Shown piece by piece: positions 9,393-17,395 of a DNA stretch of 64,000 nt. Both the position numbers and the translations under genes were made by a program. The DNA is taken from positions 186,001 to 250,000 of the forward strand of contig NZ_VIUW01000001.1 in NCBI RefSeq assembly GCF_007828725.1. The letters run 5' to 3'. This DNA comes from Marihabitans asiaticum. Its GTDB lineage: Bacteria; Actinomycetota; Actinomycetes; Actinomycetales; Dermatophilaceae. Numbering within the stretch: position 1 is the first letter of the stretch; each line of letters starts with the position of its first letter. The notes under the pieces are model-generated. The model worked only from the letters and a program-made list of their open reading frames with translations. It did no database searches and was not told the origin of the DNA.

Positions 9393-9439
9393 GCGCCTGG
9401 GCGGGGAGCCGGAGGTAGAGAGCCACCCCCAGATGCGCG

Positions 9440-9485
9440 CTACCACGCAGTGCTGGTCGTGATCACAGCCAGTACTGCGTGGTAG
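9440..9485. repeat. Family C 46-base palindrome, copy 1
   Basis: CTACCACGCAG pairs with CTGCGTGGTAG around a centre containing GTGATCAC. Nearly identical copies lie at 11821-11866 and 44591-44636. Each is intergenic and just downstream of the 3' end of a minus-strand gene, here aceB. It resembles a REP-type element. Confidence 0.85.
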
Positions 9486-9517
9486 CAGGCGTCAGGAGAG
9501 GGGCCGAAGGGGGAGGA

Positions 9518-11134
9518 TCAGGCCGACTGCAGGTACCGCCGGTAGGCGTACTCGGTGATGTAGCCCGGGAGGAACTCCTCGAGCGTGCCCTCACGGATCA
9601 CGTCGCGCAGGGCGTCCGCGCGACCCTCGGGCAGCCCGTCCTCGGCCAGCTCGTCGAGCCGCTCGATCGCCTCGTCGACCAGCCCGCCGACGACGTCGAT
9701 GGTCACCGTCTCGCCGCTCTTGGTCTGCGTGCCGTGGTGGATCCACTGCCACAGCTGCGCGCGGGAGATCTCGGCCATCGCGGCGTCCTCGTGGATGCCG
9801 TCGATCGCGACGATGCCGGTGCCGTCGAGCCAGGCGTTGAGGTAGCGCACCAGGTCGAAGACGTTGGTCCGCACGCCCGCCGCGGTGACCTGGCCGGGAG
9901 TGTCCTTGATCGCGAGCAGCTCCTCGGCCTTGACCTCGACGTCCTCACGCTGGACGTCGATCTGGTTCGGCCGGTCACCGAAGGCGTCGGTGAAGGGCTG
10001 GCGGGTCACCTCGATCAGGCCCGGGTGGGTCACCCACGCCCCGTCGAAGCCGGCCTTGGCCTCGGCCTCGCGCGCCGCGCGGATGCTCTCGAGCCCGGCC
10101 GCGTCCTGCGCCGCGTCGCCGGTCGGGATCATCGCGGCCATGCCGCCGATCGCGTGCGCGCCGCGCTTGTGGCAGGTGCGCACGAGCAGCTCGGTGTAGG
10201 CCTTCATGAAGGGCGCCTCCATGGTGACCTCGTGCCGGTCGGGGAAGATGTACCCCAGGTCGGTGCCGAAGTTCTTGACCACGCTGAACATGTAGTCCCA
10301 GCGCCCGGCGTTCAGCCCCGCGGCGTGGTCGCGCAGCTCGTAGAGGATCTCTTCCATCTCGAAGGCGGCCGGGATGGTCTCGATGAGCACCGTCGCCCGG
10401 ATCGTGCCCTGCGGGATGCCCAGGGTGTCCTGGGCGAAGACGAAGAGGTCGTTCCACAGCCGCGCCTCGAGGTGCCCCTCGAGCTTGGGCAGGTAGAAGT
10501 AGGGGCCGCTGCCCTGGTCGATGAGCCGCTGGGCGTTGTGGAAGAGGTAGAGCCCGACGTCGACGAAGCCACCGGGGATGGGGTTGGAGTCCACGGTGAT
10601 GTGCCGCTCCAGGAGGTGCAGACCGCGGGGACGGACCATGATTGTCGCGGGGTCGTCGCCGACGGAGGTCTGCGCACCGGTGACCGGGTCGGTGTGGCGC
10701 AGTCGCCCGGCGATCGCGTCGCGCAGGGCCAGCTGACCCTCGACGATGTTGGCCCAGCTCGGGCTCGTGCCGTCCTCGAAGTCGGCGAGGAAGACGTCGG
10801 CCTCGGAGTTCAGCGCCGTGATGATCGACCCCGGGTCGAGCGGCCCGGTGATCTCGACGCGTCGGTCGGCGAGGCCGGGAGCCGGCTCGGCGACGTGCCA
10901 GGTCGGGTCCTCGCGGACCTCGGCGGTCTCCTCGCGGAAGTGCAGCCCGTTGACGATCGCGTCGCGGTGGAAGCGGTTGTCGAGCAGCTCGTGGCGTCGC
11001 TTGGCGAACTTGCGGTGGAGCTTGCGCAGGAAGTCGAGCGCCTCCGGGGTGATCACCTCGTCGTAGCGGTCTGCCTGCTCGCCCTTGACGACGACGTGGT
11101 GGAAGGCTGAGCGGGTGGCGGCCTGGACGTTCAT
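9518..11134 (-). CDS. aceB: Malate synthase A
   Basis: The protein condenses glyoxylate with acetyl-CoA to malate, the second glyoxylate-shunt step. It has 538 residues, the usual length for the A isoform. It carries SEADVFLADFEDGTSPSWAN (with the metal-binding acidic residues), VRPRGLHLLERHI, FYLPKLEGHLEARLWND, ETIPAAFEMEEILYELRDH, LNAGRWDYMFSVVKNF and GGMAAMIP. The start is ATG 11134 with AAGGAGA 7 bases upstream, which discards 27 residues of a longer frame. It converges on the ICL2 operon, so all glyoxylate-cycle genes sit together. The short dyad GCAAAGTGCGG at about 11224-11237 upstream might be a regulator site, but I cannot assign it. Confidence 0.95.
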   Translation of the reverse strand: MNVQAATRSAFHHVVVKGEQADRYDEVITPEALDFLRKLHRKFAKRRHELLDNRFHRDAIVNGLHFREETAEVREDPTWHVAEPAPGLADRRVEITGPLDPGSIITALNSEADVFLADFEDGTSPSWANIVEGQLALRDAIAGRLRHTDPVTGAQTSVGDDPATIMVRPRGLHLLERHITVDSNPIPGGFVDVGLYLFHNAQRLIDQGSGPYFYLPKLEGHLEARLWNDLFVFAQDTLGIPQGTIRATVLIETIPAAFEMEEILYELRDHAAGLNAGRWDYMFSVVKNFGTDLGYIFPDRHEVTMEAPFMKAYTELLVRTCHKRGAHAIGGMAAMIPTGDAAQDAAGLESIRAAREAEAKAGFDGAWVTHPGLIEVTRQPFTDAFGDRPNQIDVQREDVEVKAEELLAIKDTPGQVTAAGVRTNVFDLVRYLNAWLDGTGIVAIDGIHEDAAMAEISRAQLWQWIHHGTQTKSGETVTIDVVGGLVDEAIERLDELAEDGLPEGRADALRDVIREGTLEEFLPGYITEYAYRRYLQSA

Positions 11135-11307
11135 CGCGTCTCCTTCGGGGGCGGGTGGCCTGGTGATCAAGGCCGGGATCTGCACAGCACACTCTCTCTG
11201 AGCGGATCTGTCCATGACGTAGACCGCAAAGTGCGGGTTCTCACACCGGCTTGGTCCGGTAGCGCGGTTCTGGTAGCCGATCGGGAGCGGGTCGCTACGG
11301 TGCTCCC

Positions 11308-11790
11308 ATGCCGAGCTGGACGACCCCTGACCTGTGCGACGACCATCCCGACGACGTGAGGGTGCTCGCGCCGGGGTGGCTCGACTTCGGTGGGCGCGAG
11401 GCCTTCGCCGGCCCGGTGGTGACCATCGCGTGCTTCGAGGACAACTCCTTGGTCAAGGCGCTGGTCGAGGAGGACGGCCGGGGCCGGGTGGTCGTCGTCG
11501 ACGGCGGCGGGTCGTTGCGCAAGGCGCTCCTCGGTGACCAGATCGCCGAGCAGCTGGCGGCGAAGGGGTGGTCCGGCCTGGTCATCAGCGGCGCCGTCCG
11601 CGATGTCGAGGTGCTGCGCACGCTCGACCTGGGGGTCCGGGCACTGGGCTCGGTCCCCCTTCGTACCGCAAAGCGCGGGCTCGGCGACCGGGACGTCCCA
11701 GTGACCATCACAGGGGTGAGGCTCGCCCCCGGCGATCACCTCTACGCCGATGCCACCGGCATCGTCGTGGCCGACCACGCGCTCACGTGA
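11308..11790 (+). CDS. rraA: RraA-family protein / 4-hydroxy-4-methyl-2-oxoglutarate aldolase-like
   Basis: At 160 residues it has the family length. It carries the characteristic core: FGGREAFAGPVVTIACFEDN near the start, VVVVDGGGSLRKALLGDQIA with the conserved GD, and SGAVRDVEVLRTLDLGVRAL, whose R-D pair belongs to the metal and substrate site. Members of this fold either inhibit RNase E by protein contact (RraA proper) or act as class II pyruvate aldolases or oxaloacetate decarboxylases. Sequence alone does not decide between these; in actinobacteria the annotation is often HMG aldolase. It is divergent from aceB with about 170 bases between. A family C palindrome lies 30 bases after its stop. 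Confidence 0.88.
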   Translation: MPSWTTPDLCDDHPDDVRVLAPGWLDFGGREAFAGPVVTIACFEDNSLVKALVEEDGRGRVVVVDGGGSLRKALLGDQIAEQLAAKGWSGLVISGAVRDVEVLRTLDLGVRALGSVPLRTAKRGLGDRDVPVTITGVRLAPGDHLYADATGIVVADHALT

Positions 11791-11820
11791 GGCTCACCCC
11801 CCTTCGCCCCGAGTCGCCTG

Positions 11821-11866
11821 CTACCACGCAGTAGTGGTCGTGATCACAGCCACTACTGCGTGGTAG
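11821..11866. repeat. Family C 46-base palindrome, copy 2
   Basis: CTACCACGCAGTAGTGG pairs perfectly over 17 bases with CCACTACTGCGTGGTAG around TCGTGATCACAG. It lies between the convergent rraA and Kef-type genes and is the most perfect of the three copies. Confidence 0.88.
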
Positions 11867-11895
11867 CGGGAGGGATGGGGCGGGCGAAGGGGGAC

Positions 11896-13473
11896 TCAGC
11901 CGGGCGACGGGGTGCAGGCGTCGTCGGCGAGCTGAGCACCGGCGCCACCGTAGATCTGGGTGACGACGTCGGCGCCGGCGGCGCGCAGCTCGGTCTCGTG
12001 CTCGGGGTAGCGCGCGACCGCGGCGATCCGGCCCGTGTAGTCGCGCTGACGCAGCTGGCCGAGGATGTCCAGGGCCACCTCGTGGGACGGCAGGGCGATG
12101 ACGACGAGCTGGATGCGGGGGTGGTCGACCACGCCGTCCCAGAGCGTGATGTCGCTCGCGTCGGCTTCGATCGCCTTGAGCCCGTCCTTGGCCAGGGCCA
12201 GGAGCTTGTCGGGGTTCTGCTCCACGCCGAGGACGTGCAGCCGGTGCTCGTCGAGCAGCTGGTGCGCGGCGCCCTGACCGACACGACCCATCCCGAGGAC
12301 CAGCGCGTCGGCGCCCTCGAGCGCCAGCGGGCGGCACTCCGGGTGCAGCCGGTCGACCGGCGGGTCGGGGGGCAGGAGCAGGGAGAGGCGGTCGGCGTGG
12401 CTCTCGGTGCGGTTGGCCGCCGCGGAGAGGACGAAGCTGGCGGCCACGGCGACGGCGATGATCGTCAGCCAGCGCTCCTCGACCAGCCCCATCTCGACGG
12501 CGACCGCGGTGACGATGAGCCCGAACTCGCTGAACTGGGCCATCGCCAGGCCTACGCGGCTCGTCGTGTGCCGGGTGATCTGCGACAGGCGCAGCAGCAG
12601 CGCGTAGCCCCACCCCTGCACGAAGGCGAGGACCAGCAGCACACCGGCCACGGCCAGGTCGACCAGGCTCGGCACGCCTGCGAGGCCGATCTCGAGGAAG
12701 AAGCCGACGAGGAGCAGGTCCTTGATGTTCGTCAGCTGCCGGCCGAGGTCGCTCGCGGCGCGGTGATGGGCGAGCAGCATGCCCATGACGAGCGCCCCGA
12801 GGTCACCCTTGAGCCCCACGAGCTCGAAGAGGGCGTAGCCGGGGACGAAGGCGATGAGCAGACCGAAGAGCGCCTGCATCTCGCCATGCCCGAGGTGGCT
12901 CCAGACCCGGCGCAGCAGCAGCGACAGCGGCCAGAGGAGGACGAGCGAGAGCGCCCACACCGACGGCAGGTGGCCCTCGCTCGCGGCGAGGAAGACGACC
13001 GCGGCGATGTCCTGGATGACGAGGATGCCGACGGCGAGGCGCCCGTAGAACGCCTGGCTCTCACCGCGCTCCTCGAGGACCTTGATGACGACGACGGTGC
13101 TCGAGAAGGACAGCGCGAAGGCGATCGCGAGCGCGCCGCCGCCGGTCACCGAGCCGAGACCGGGCAGCCCGAGGAGCAGCAGCAACTTGACGAAGCCCGC
13201 CCCGAGGACGGTGAAGATCACCATGTGCGCGACGGAGGTGAAGAGGACCTCGCGTCGGAGCAGGGTGCGCACGTCGAGCTTGAGCCCGATGCCGAAGAGC
13301 AGCAGGGTGACGCCGAGGTCGGCAGCGAGGTCGATCCCCTCGAGGTAGGGGACGTCGAGCGCGGCCAGGACGAAGCCGGCGACGAGGAAGCCGACGAGCG
13401 GCGGCAGCCGGAGGTAGACCGCCGCGAGCGCGCAGGCGAAGGCCGCGACGAGGTATGTGGCGGCGACCTCCAT
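11896..13473 (-). CDS. Kef-type cation/proton antiporter (CPA2) with TrkA-N domain
   Basis: This 525-residue protein has about 12 membrane helices in its first 380 residues, with the CPA2 features LPPLVGFLVAGFVLA, FGIGLKLDVR and FALSFSSTVVVIKVLEERGE. A Rossmann-type TrkA-N domain follows (ADALVLGMGRVGQGAAHQLL), which binds NAD(H) or another nucleotide in KefB/KefC proteins and gates K+ efflux in exchange for protons. The GMGRVG glycine motif is intact. The length is a little below that of E. coli KefC, and no KefF/KefG partner is nearby. The start is ATG 13473. Ion specificity cannot be read from the sequence. Confidence 0.88.
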   Translation of the reverse strand: MEVAATYLVAAFACALAAVYLRLPPLVGFLVAGFVLAALDVPYLEGIDLAADLGVTLLLFGIGLKLDVRTLLRREVLFTSVAHMVIFTVLGAGFVKLLLLLGLPGLGSVTGGGALAIAFALSFSSTVVVIKVLEERGESQAFYGRLAVGILVIQDIAAVVFLAASEGHLPSVWALSLVLLWPLSLLLRRVWSHLGHGEMQALFGLLIAFVPGYALFELVGLKGDLGALVMGMLLAHHRAASDLGRQLTNIKDLLLVGFFLEIGLAGVPSLVDLAVAGVLLVLAFVQGWGYALLLRLSQITRHTTSRVGLAMAQFSEFGLIVTAVAVEMGLVEERWLTIIAVAVAASFVLSAAANRTESHADRLSLLLPPDPPVDRLHPECRPLALEGADALVLGMGRVGQGAAHQLLDEHRLHVLGVEQNPDKLLALAKDGLKAIEADASDITLWDGVVDHPRIQLVVIALPSHEVALDILGQLRQRDYTGRIAAVARYPEHETELRAAGADVVTQIYGGAGAQLADDACTPSPG

Positions 13474-13580
13474 GGACCAAACCTATCGGCGGTCATCAAT
13501 GGCGAAGGGGGATGCCTCTCGCCCCGGTGCCGGCTCGCCTTCGCTCCCCGGTCGGCTTACCCTCACCCCCTTCGCCGGGA

Positions 13581-13596
13581 ATACCCAAGTGGGTAT
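13581..13596. promoter_or_regulatory. CsoR-family operator upstream of thioredoxin-like gene
   Basis: ATACCCAAGTGGGTAT is a dyad of the type bound by CsoR/CstR repressors (TACCC-N-GGGTA). It lies 55 bases before the thioredoxin-like start. A sister site at 14420-14435 precedes the zinc-ribbon gene, and the likely cognate repressor is encoded between them. Confidence 0.75.
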
Positions 13597-13650
13597 CCCC
13601 GTTGCGCCGGGCTGAACCACATTGACGTTACGACAGGCAAGGAGCACGAC

Positions 13651-14073
13651 ATGGCGACGACCGACCTGACCACCGAGACCTTCGAGCAGACCCTCAAGGA
13701 CAACGACATCGTCCTCGTCGACTGGTGGGCCAGCTGGTGCGGGCCGTGCCGGATGTTTGCCCCGATCTTCGAGCAGGTCAGCGAGAGCAACGAGGACATC
13801 GTCTTCGGCAAGGTCGACACCGAGGCCGAGGTGCAGCTCGCGAGCGCCGCGCAGATCACCTCGATCCCGACACTCATGGCCTTCCGTGAGGGGATCATGG
13901 TCTTCCGCGAGTCCGGCGCCCTGCCCGCCCAGGCTCTCGAGCAGCTCATCGAGCAGATCCGCGGGCTCGACATGGACGACGTGCGCCGACAGGTCGAGGA
14001 GGCCCAGGCTGAGTCCGAGGCCGGCGCGGCTGCCGCCGACTCCGGGGCTGGCGGCTCTTCGCAGGCTGGCTGA
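13651..14073 (+). CDS. Thioredoxin-family protein
   Basis: The 140-residue protein carries the redox motif WASWCGPC (cysteines at residues 30 and 33) and the cis-proline segment ITSIPTLMAFREG, so the thioredoxin fold is complete in the first 110 residues. An acidic, Ala/Ser-rich tail of about 30 residues (EEAQAESEAGAAAADSG) is not part of the fold. The start is ATG 13651 with AAGGAG upstream. The CsoR-type operator in front, and the repressor gene next door, suggest induction by reactive sulfur species or metal rather than a housekeeping role. Cytoplasmic, as no signal peptide is present. Confidence 0.9.
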   Translation: MATTDLTTETFEQTLKDNDIVLVDWWASWCGPCRMFAPIFEQVSESNEDIVFGKVDTEAEVQLASAAQITSIPTLMAFREGIMVFRESGALPAQALEQLIEQIRGLDMDDVRRQVEEAQAESEAGAAAADSGAGGSSQAG

Positions 14074-14144
14074 TCCCCTTCGGCACGGATACCAGACCCG
14101 GTACCGTGTCGAGTCCAGGCCGACGCGACGAGAAGGGACCGAAG

Positions 14145-14405
14145 ATGCAGCTCAACCAGGACGACATGGAGGGCGTGGTCAAGCGACTGCGCCGGGCTCA
14201 GGGCCAGATCGGCGGCGTGCTCAACATGATCGAGGAGGGCCGCGACTGCAAGGACATCGTCACCCAGCTCGCGGCGGTCTCCAAGGCCGTCGACCGGGCC
14301 GGCTTCGCGGTGATCTCGCTCGGGATGCGCGAGTGCCTCACCGGTCGCGACGGCGAAGTCATGGACGTGGCTGACATGGAGAAGCTCTTCCTCTCCCTCG
14401 CCTGA
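14145..14405 (+). CDS. CsoR/CstR-family metal- or persulfide-sensing repressor
   Basis: The 86-residue all-helical protein has the family core RLRRAQGQIGGVLNMIEEGR and DCKDIVTQLAAVSKAVDRAG. The two conserved cysteines are at residues 35 and 64. Copper-sensing CsoR also needs a histidine four residues before the second cysteine; here that position (60) is glycine. A two-cysteine site without the histidine is the CstR pattern, which senses persulfides. The flanking thioredoxin and zinc-ribbon genes fit a sulfur-stress module. It is probably autoregulated or controls the ATACCC operators at 13581 and 14420. The start is ATG 14145 after an AGAAGGGA site. Confidence 0.85.
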   Translation: MQLNQDDMEGVVKRLRRAQGQIGGVLNMIEEGRDCKDIVTQLAAVSKAVDRAGFAVISLGMRECLTGRDGEVMDVADMEKLFLSLA

Positions 14406-14419
14406 GGCCTTGCGCACCC

Positions 14420-14435
14420 ATACCCCTATGGGTAT
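14420..14435. promoter_or_regulatory. CsoR-family operator upstream of zinc-ribbon gene
   Basis: ATACCCCTATGGGTAT is a near-perfect dyad 34 bases before the small zinc-ribbon gene and 15 bases after the CsoR-like stop codon. It matches the half-sites of the 13581 operator, so the two probably share a repressor. Confidence 0.75.
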
Positions 14436-14468
14436 GGTGGCGGTCACCAAGGGAGAGAAGTGATCACC

Positions 14469-14633
14469 ATGTGTCGAGCAGTCCGTTGCAAGAAGTGCGG
14501 CAAGACCACCTGGGCCGGGTGCGGCCAGCACGTCGACCAGGTCATGCGCGGGGTCCCCAAGGCCGACCGCTGTGCGGGCCACGAAGGCGAGCCCAAGGAG
14601 TCGGGCTTCCTGAGCAAGATCCTCGGGCGCTGA
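14469..14633 (+). CDS. Small zinc-ribbon-like protein, 54 residues
   Basis: The 54-residue frame begins MCRAVRCKKCGKTTWAGCGQ and ends in a short basic tail (FLSKILGR). Cysteines at 2, 7, 10, 18 and 35 with histidines at 21 and 38 make a plausible zinc or persulfide-binding knuckle. GTG 14460 is an alternative in-frame start. A GGGAGAG ribosome site precedes it. Similar tiny proteins occur near rhodanese and sulfur-carrier genes in actinobacteria, but I know of no assigned function. The operator directly in front indicates control by the neighbouring CsoR/CstR protein. Confidence 0.75.
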   Translation: MCRAVRCKKCGKTTWAGCGQHVDQVMRGVPKADRCAGHEGEPKESGFLSKILGR

Positions 14634-14757
14634 GCCCGAGCTGAGCCGGGTCCACCACCCCCTGCAGGTGGGCCCTCGGGCCGCGAACCGTCGGCTCCCC
14701 CCTGCGCGCACGTCTCGCGGCCCGACCTACTGTCCCCGGCGCGATCCCCCTTCGCCC

Positions 14758-14832
14758 AAGTATCGGGTTGAGGGACTTGTTGCCCCTTCACCCGACTACC
14801 AACCTCGGGTGAAGGGGCAACTTCTCAGGTGG
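14758..14832. repeat. Family B hairpin repeat, copy 2
   Basis: TATCGGGTTGAGGGA is followed by the perfect 17-base stem GTTGCCCCTTCACCCGA (14779-14795, pairing with 14805-14821) and loop CTACCAACC. It is the twin of 9320-9392; the stems carry several substitutions between copies, and those shared by both arms suggest paired change. It occupies most of the gap between the zinc-ribbon gene and the convergent decarboxylase gene. Confidence 0.85.
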
Positions 14833-14876
14833 AGCCGGAGCACCGGCTCAACCGGCCCCACGGGAGCGAAGGGGGG

Positions 14877-16301
14877 TCAGGCCACGACCTCGATCGTCGC
14901 CCCGGTCGGGTCGACGGCGTAGGCGATCCGCGCGCCGGACTCGTGCGCCTGGTCGAGTGCGTCGAGGACGTCCTGGGTGACCACCTCGCCGGGCGCGACG
15001 ACCGGGATGCCCGGCGGGTACGGCGCGATGAGCTCCGCGCTGACCCGGCCGAGGGCGTCGCGCATCGCCAGCGTCTCGCGCCGCGCGAAGAAGGCCTCCC
15101 GCGGGATCACCCCCATCACCGGGTCGATCCCGTACGCGGCGATCCCGGCGACCTCCCGCGGCTCGCCCCGGTGCCGCCCGATCGACTCGATCATCAGGTC
15201 GACCGCCCGCTCGATGTCCGGGCCCTCGTCGGCGAGCGTCGTCATGACCACGACCGTGTCGCGGTTGGCCATCTCCAGCGGCATGCCGGCCGCGATGAGG
15301 TCGGCCTCGACATCGGTCCCGTCAGCGCCCGTCCCGGCCAGGACGACGGTCAGCTTGAGGGGGTCCACCCCTTCGCCGTCCACGACGAGGACCCCCTCGA
15401 CCTCGGCGAGACGCCGCCGGGCCCGGTCCACCGCCGCCAGCGACGTGCCCAGCAGCTGCTCCCCATCCCGGGCGAGCAGCGCCCGCGCCGCGTCCGTGCT
15501 CGCGAGGATCGCCCCGGCCGGCGAGGTCGACATCGTCGCGTGGATGCCGACGTCGAGCCGCTCGGCGTCGATCCGCTCGGTGCGGGCCAGGACCAACGCG
15601 CCCATCGACATCGCCGGCAGGCACTTGTGCGCACTCGTGACCAGCGCGTCCGCGCCCTGCGCCAGCGCGTGCGGCGGCAGGTCGGGATGGAAGCCGAAGT
15701 GCGCCGCCCACGCCGCGTCGACGATCACCGGGCAGTCGGGGGCCAGCTCGCGCACCACCTCGACGATCCCCGCGGTGTCGCCGAAGGTGCCGACGTACGC
15801 CGGGTCGGTGAGCAGCACCGCGACGGCATCGGGCGCCTTGGCCAGCGCGGCCCGGACGTTGGCGGGGGTCGTCGGGCGCGGCATCCCGGTGCGGTCGTCG
15901 ACGTGGGAGGGAAGCCAGACCGGCTCGAGCCCCGCGAGGACCAGGCCGGTGTGCATCGAGCGGTGCGCGGTGCGGCTGAGGATCACCTTCGCGCCCGGGC
16001 GCCCGACGGCGATCATCATCGCCTGGTTGCCGTGGGTCGAGCCGCCGACGGAGAGATGGGCGACGTCGGCGCCCCACAGGGCGGCAGCCTTCGCCTGGGC
16101 GCTCTCGAGGCGACCGTGGGCGAGGTTGACCGTGTCGACCCCGCCGTGCATCGGGGCGTCACCGGCAACGACGTCGCCGACGAGGTCGTAGCGCTGCTTG
16201 TGGCCGGGGATGGTGAAGGGGTGGCCACCCTCTTCGTAGAAGCTCAGCCAGCCGTCGAGCAGCGGCGCGTCGCCGCGCAGGCCGCGGGGGTCGGTCGGCA
16301 C
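14877..16301 (-). CDS. Orn/Lys/Arg decarboxylase-family PLP enzyme
   Basis: The 474-residue fold-type I PLP enzyme matches the short form of the group III ornithine/lysine/arginine decarboxylase family (about 470-490 residues, no N-terminal wing domain). It shows HPFTIPGHKQRYD, LSVGGSTHGNQAMMIAVGRP, VIVDAAWAAHFGFHP and the Schiff-base lysine in TSAHKCLPAMSMGA. It would release CO2 from a basic amino acid, yielding a diamine such as cadaverine, putrescine or agmatine; the substrate is not resolved. The start is GTG 16301, chosen for AAGGAG 7 bases upstream; the longer frame to 16349 lacks this. The 250-base gap on its 5' side shows no gene. Confidence 0.85.
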   Translation of the reverse strand: MPTDPRGLRGDAPLLDGWLSFYEEGGHPFTIPGHKQRYDLVGDVVAGDAPMHGGVDTVNLAHGRLESAQAKAAALWGADVAHLSVGGSTHGNQAMMIAVGRPGAKVILSRTAHRSMHTGLVLAGLEPVWLPSHVDDRTGMPRPTTPANVRAALAKAPDAVAVLLTDPAYVGTFGDTAGIVEVVRELAPDCPVIVDAAWAAHFGFHPDLPPHALAQGADALVTSAHKCLPAMSMGALVLARTERIDAERLDVGIHATMSTSPAGAILASTDAARALLARDGEQLLGTSLAAVDRARRRLAEVEGVLVVDGEGVDPLKLTVVLAGTGADGTDVEADLIAAGMPLEMANRDTVVVMTTLADEGPDIERAVDLMIESIGRHRGEPREVAGIAAYGIDPVMGVIPREAFFARRETLAMRDALGRVSAELIAPYPPGIPVVAPGEVVTQDVLDALDQAHESGARIAYAVDPTGATIEVVA

Positions 16302-16548
16302 GTGTGGACTCCTTCGTGTCGGATCCGGGCGAAGGGGGTGAGCCCTCACCCCTTCGAGTCAGTCTGACAGTGACCCCGGCGCTGCGGCTGGCGCGGGTCT
16401 CGGGTGGATGGTCGCGTCCGCCGAGCTGGCGGAGGAGAAGTGACGACCTTGGGGCACGCCGCCGGCAACCGCCTCGCCCGGCAACAAGGGGAGGCTCCTC
16501 CCCCTTCGCTCGGATCGATCGATGTCCGGCGCTGCGTAGAGTTGCGGC

Positions 16549-16938
16549 ATGAGCGTCGTGCGGATCAATGCCATCACCGTCCCCGAGGACAGCGGCGACG
16601 AGCTCGCCGTGCGCTTCGCCGCCCGGGCGGGGGCGATCGACCAGACCGACGGCTTCGAGGGCTTCGAGCTGCTGCGCCCCACCGACGGTCGCGACGTCTG
16701 GCTGGTGATCACCCGGTGGCGCGACGGCGAAGCCTTCGAGGCATGGAAGAACGGAGCCGCCTTCGCCAACGCCCACCGAGGCACCCACGGCGAGACCGCG
16801 GGCCAGCCGGGGGAGACCAACGGGCACAACACCAAGCCTCCGATGGTCGGGCTCGGCTCGGAGGTCTGGTCCTTCGACATCCCCGATCTTGAGGCCATTC
16901 GAGAGCAGCACCACGGCGGCGCGGGACACGGTTCCTGA
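16549..16938 (+). CDS. ABM-domain (antibiotic biosynthesis monooxygenase / heme-degrading-like) protein
   Basis: This 129-residue protein starts MSVVRINAITVPEDSGDELA and contains QTDGFEGFELLRPTDGRDVW and TRWRDGEAFEAWKNGAAFAN, the classic ABM ferredoxin-like strand-helix pattern. Stand-alone actinobacterial members of this size are often compared with the heme-degrading MhuD/IsdG group. The glycine/threonine-rich linker (about residues 78-96) and the C-terminal EVWSFDIPDLEAIREQHH are also usual. The asparagine-tryptophan-histidine catalytic set cannot be confirmed without alignment. It is followed 6 bases later by a DoxX gene, so probably shares a transcript. Confidence 0.8.
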   Translation: MSVVRINAITVPEDSGDELAVRFAARAGAIDQTDGFEGFELLRPTDGRDVWLVITRWRDGEAFEAWKNGAAFANAHRGTHGETAGQPGETNGHNTKPPMVGLGSEVWSFDIPDLEAIREQHHGGAGHGS

Positions 16939-16944
16939 TCGCCG

Positions 16945-17358
16945 ATGTCGCTGCTGCGCAGGGCTGCCCAGGCGCTGCTCGGGGCGGCCATGGTCTACGC
17001 CGGGACGGGGCACCTCACCTTCGCCCGTGAGGAGTTCCAGGCGCAGGTGCCACCGTGGGTGCCGCTCGACGCGGACCTGGTCGTCCTCGCCTCGGGGGTC
17101 GTCGAGATCGCCGTCGGAGCCGCGTTGCTGCTCACCTGGCGCCAGCCCGCCCGGGCTCTGGTCGGGGTCGCGACCGCGCTGCTCTTCGTCGCCGTCTTCC
17201 CGGGCAACGTCGCGCAGTACACCGAAGGTCGCGACGCCTTTGGTCTCGACACCGACCGCGCCCGGTTGACCAGGCTCTTCTTCCAGCCGCTGCTCGTCGC
17301 CTGGGCGCTCCTGGCGACCGACGCGATCGGCCAGTGGCGTCGGAGAAGGTCCGCCTGA
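16945..17358 (+). CDS. DoxX-family membrane protein
   Basis: The 137-residue protein has four hydrophobic helices. The first carries GAAMVYAGTGHLTFAREEFQ; the others are LVVLASGVVEIAVGAALLL, ALVGVATALLFVAVFPGNVA and LFFQPLLVAWALLATDAIG. That matches the DoxX/DUF4870-like quinone-oxidoreductase subunit fold. The H-T/R-F-x2-A loop and the PGN motif at the end of helix 3 are common in the family. The role is uncertain: members are linked to thiosulfate-quinone oxidation or redox stress. A family D repeat begins three bases after its stop codon and separates it from the PucR fragment. Confidence 0.85.
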   Translation: MSLLRRAAQALLGAAMVYAGTGHLTFAREEFQAQVPPWVPLDADLVVLASGVVEIAVGAALLLTWRQPARALVGVATALLFVAVFPGNVAQYTEGRDAFGLDTDRARLTRLFFQPLLVAWALLATDAIGQWRRRRSA

Positions 17359-17361
17359 GCC

Positions 17362-17395
17362 GACCGTTCGTCTGAGGTTCCCCGGGGATCTGCGA
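17362..17395 (+). repeat. Family D repeat, copy 2, supplying a start codon
   Basis: GACCGTTCGTCTGAGG followed by TTCCCCGGGGATCTGCGA ends exactly at the A of the ATG that opens the PucR fragment. Other copies read CGAAGGGG there; this one reads CGATGGCG. Confidence 0.85.

Noticed and set aside
11223-11238. RamB-like box in front of aceB
   Set aside because: The dyad is only four bases per arm and differs from the described RamB consensus, so I do not list it as a site.
11860-13600. Long plus-strand frame running into the thioredoxin gene
   Set aside because: Its first part is antisense to the Kef-type gene; only the portion from ATG 13651 has thioredoxin motifs and a ribosome site.
14106-14144. 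Longer N-terminus for the CsoR-like protein from an upstream start
   Set aside because: The family begins at about MQLNQDD; the extra residues cover the ribosome site.
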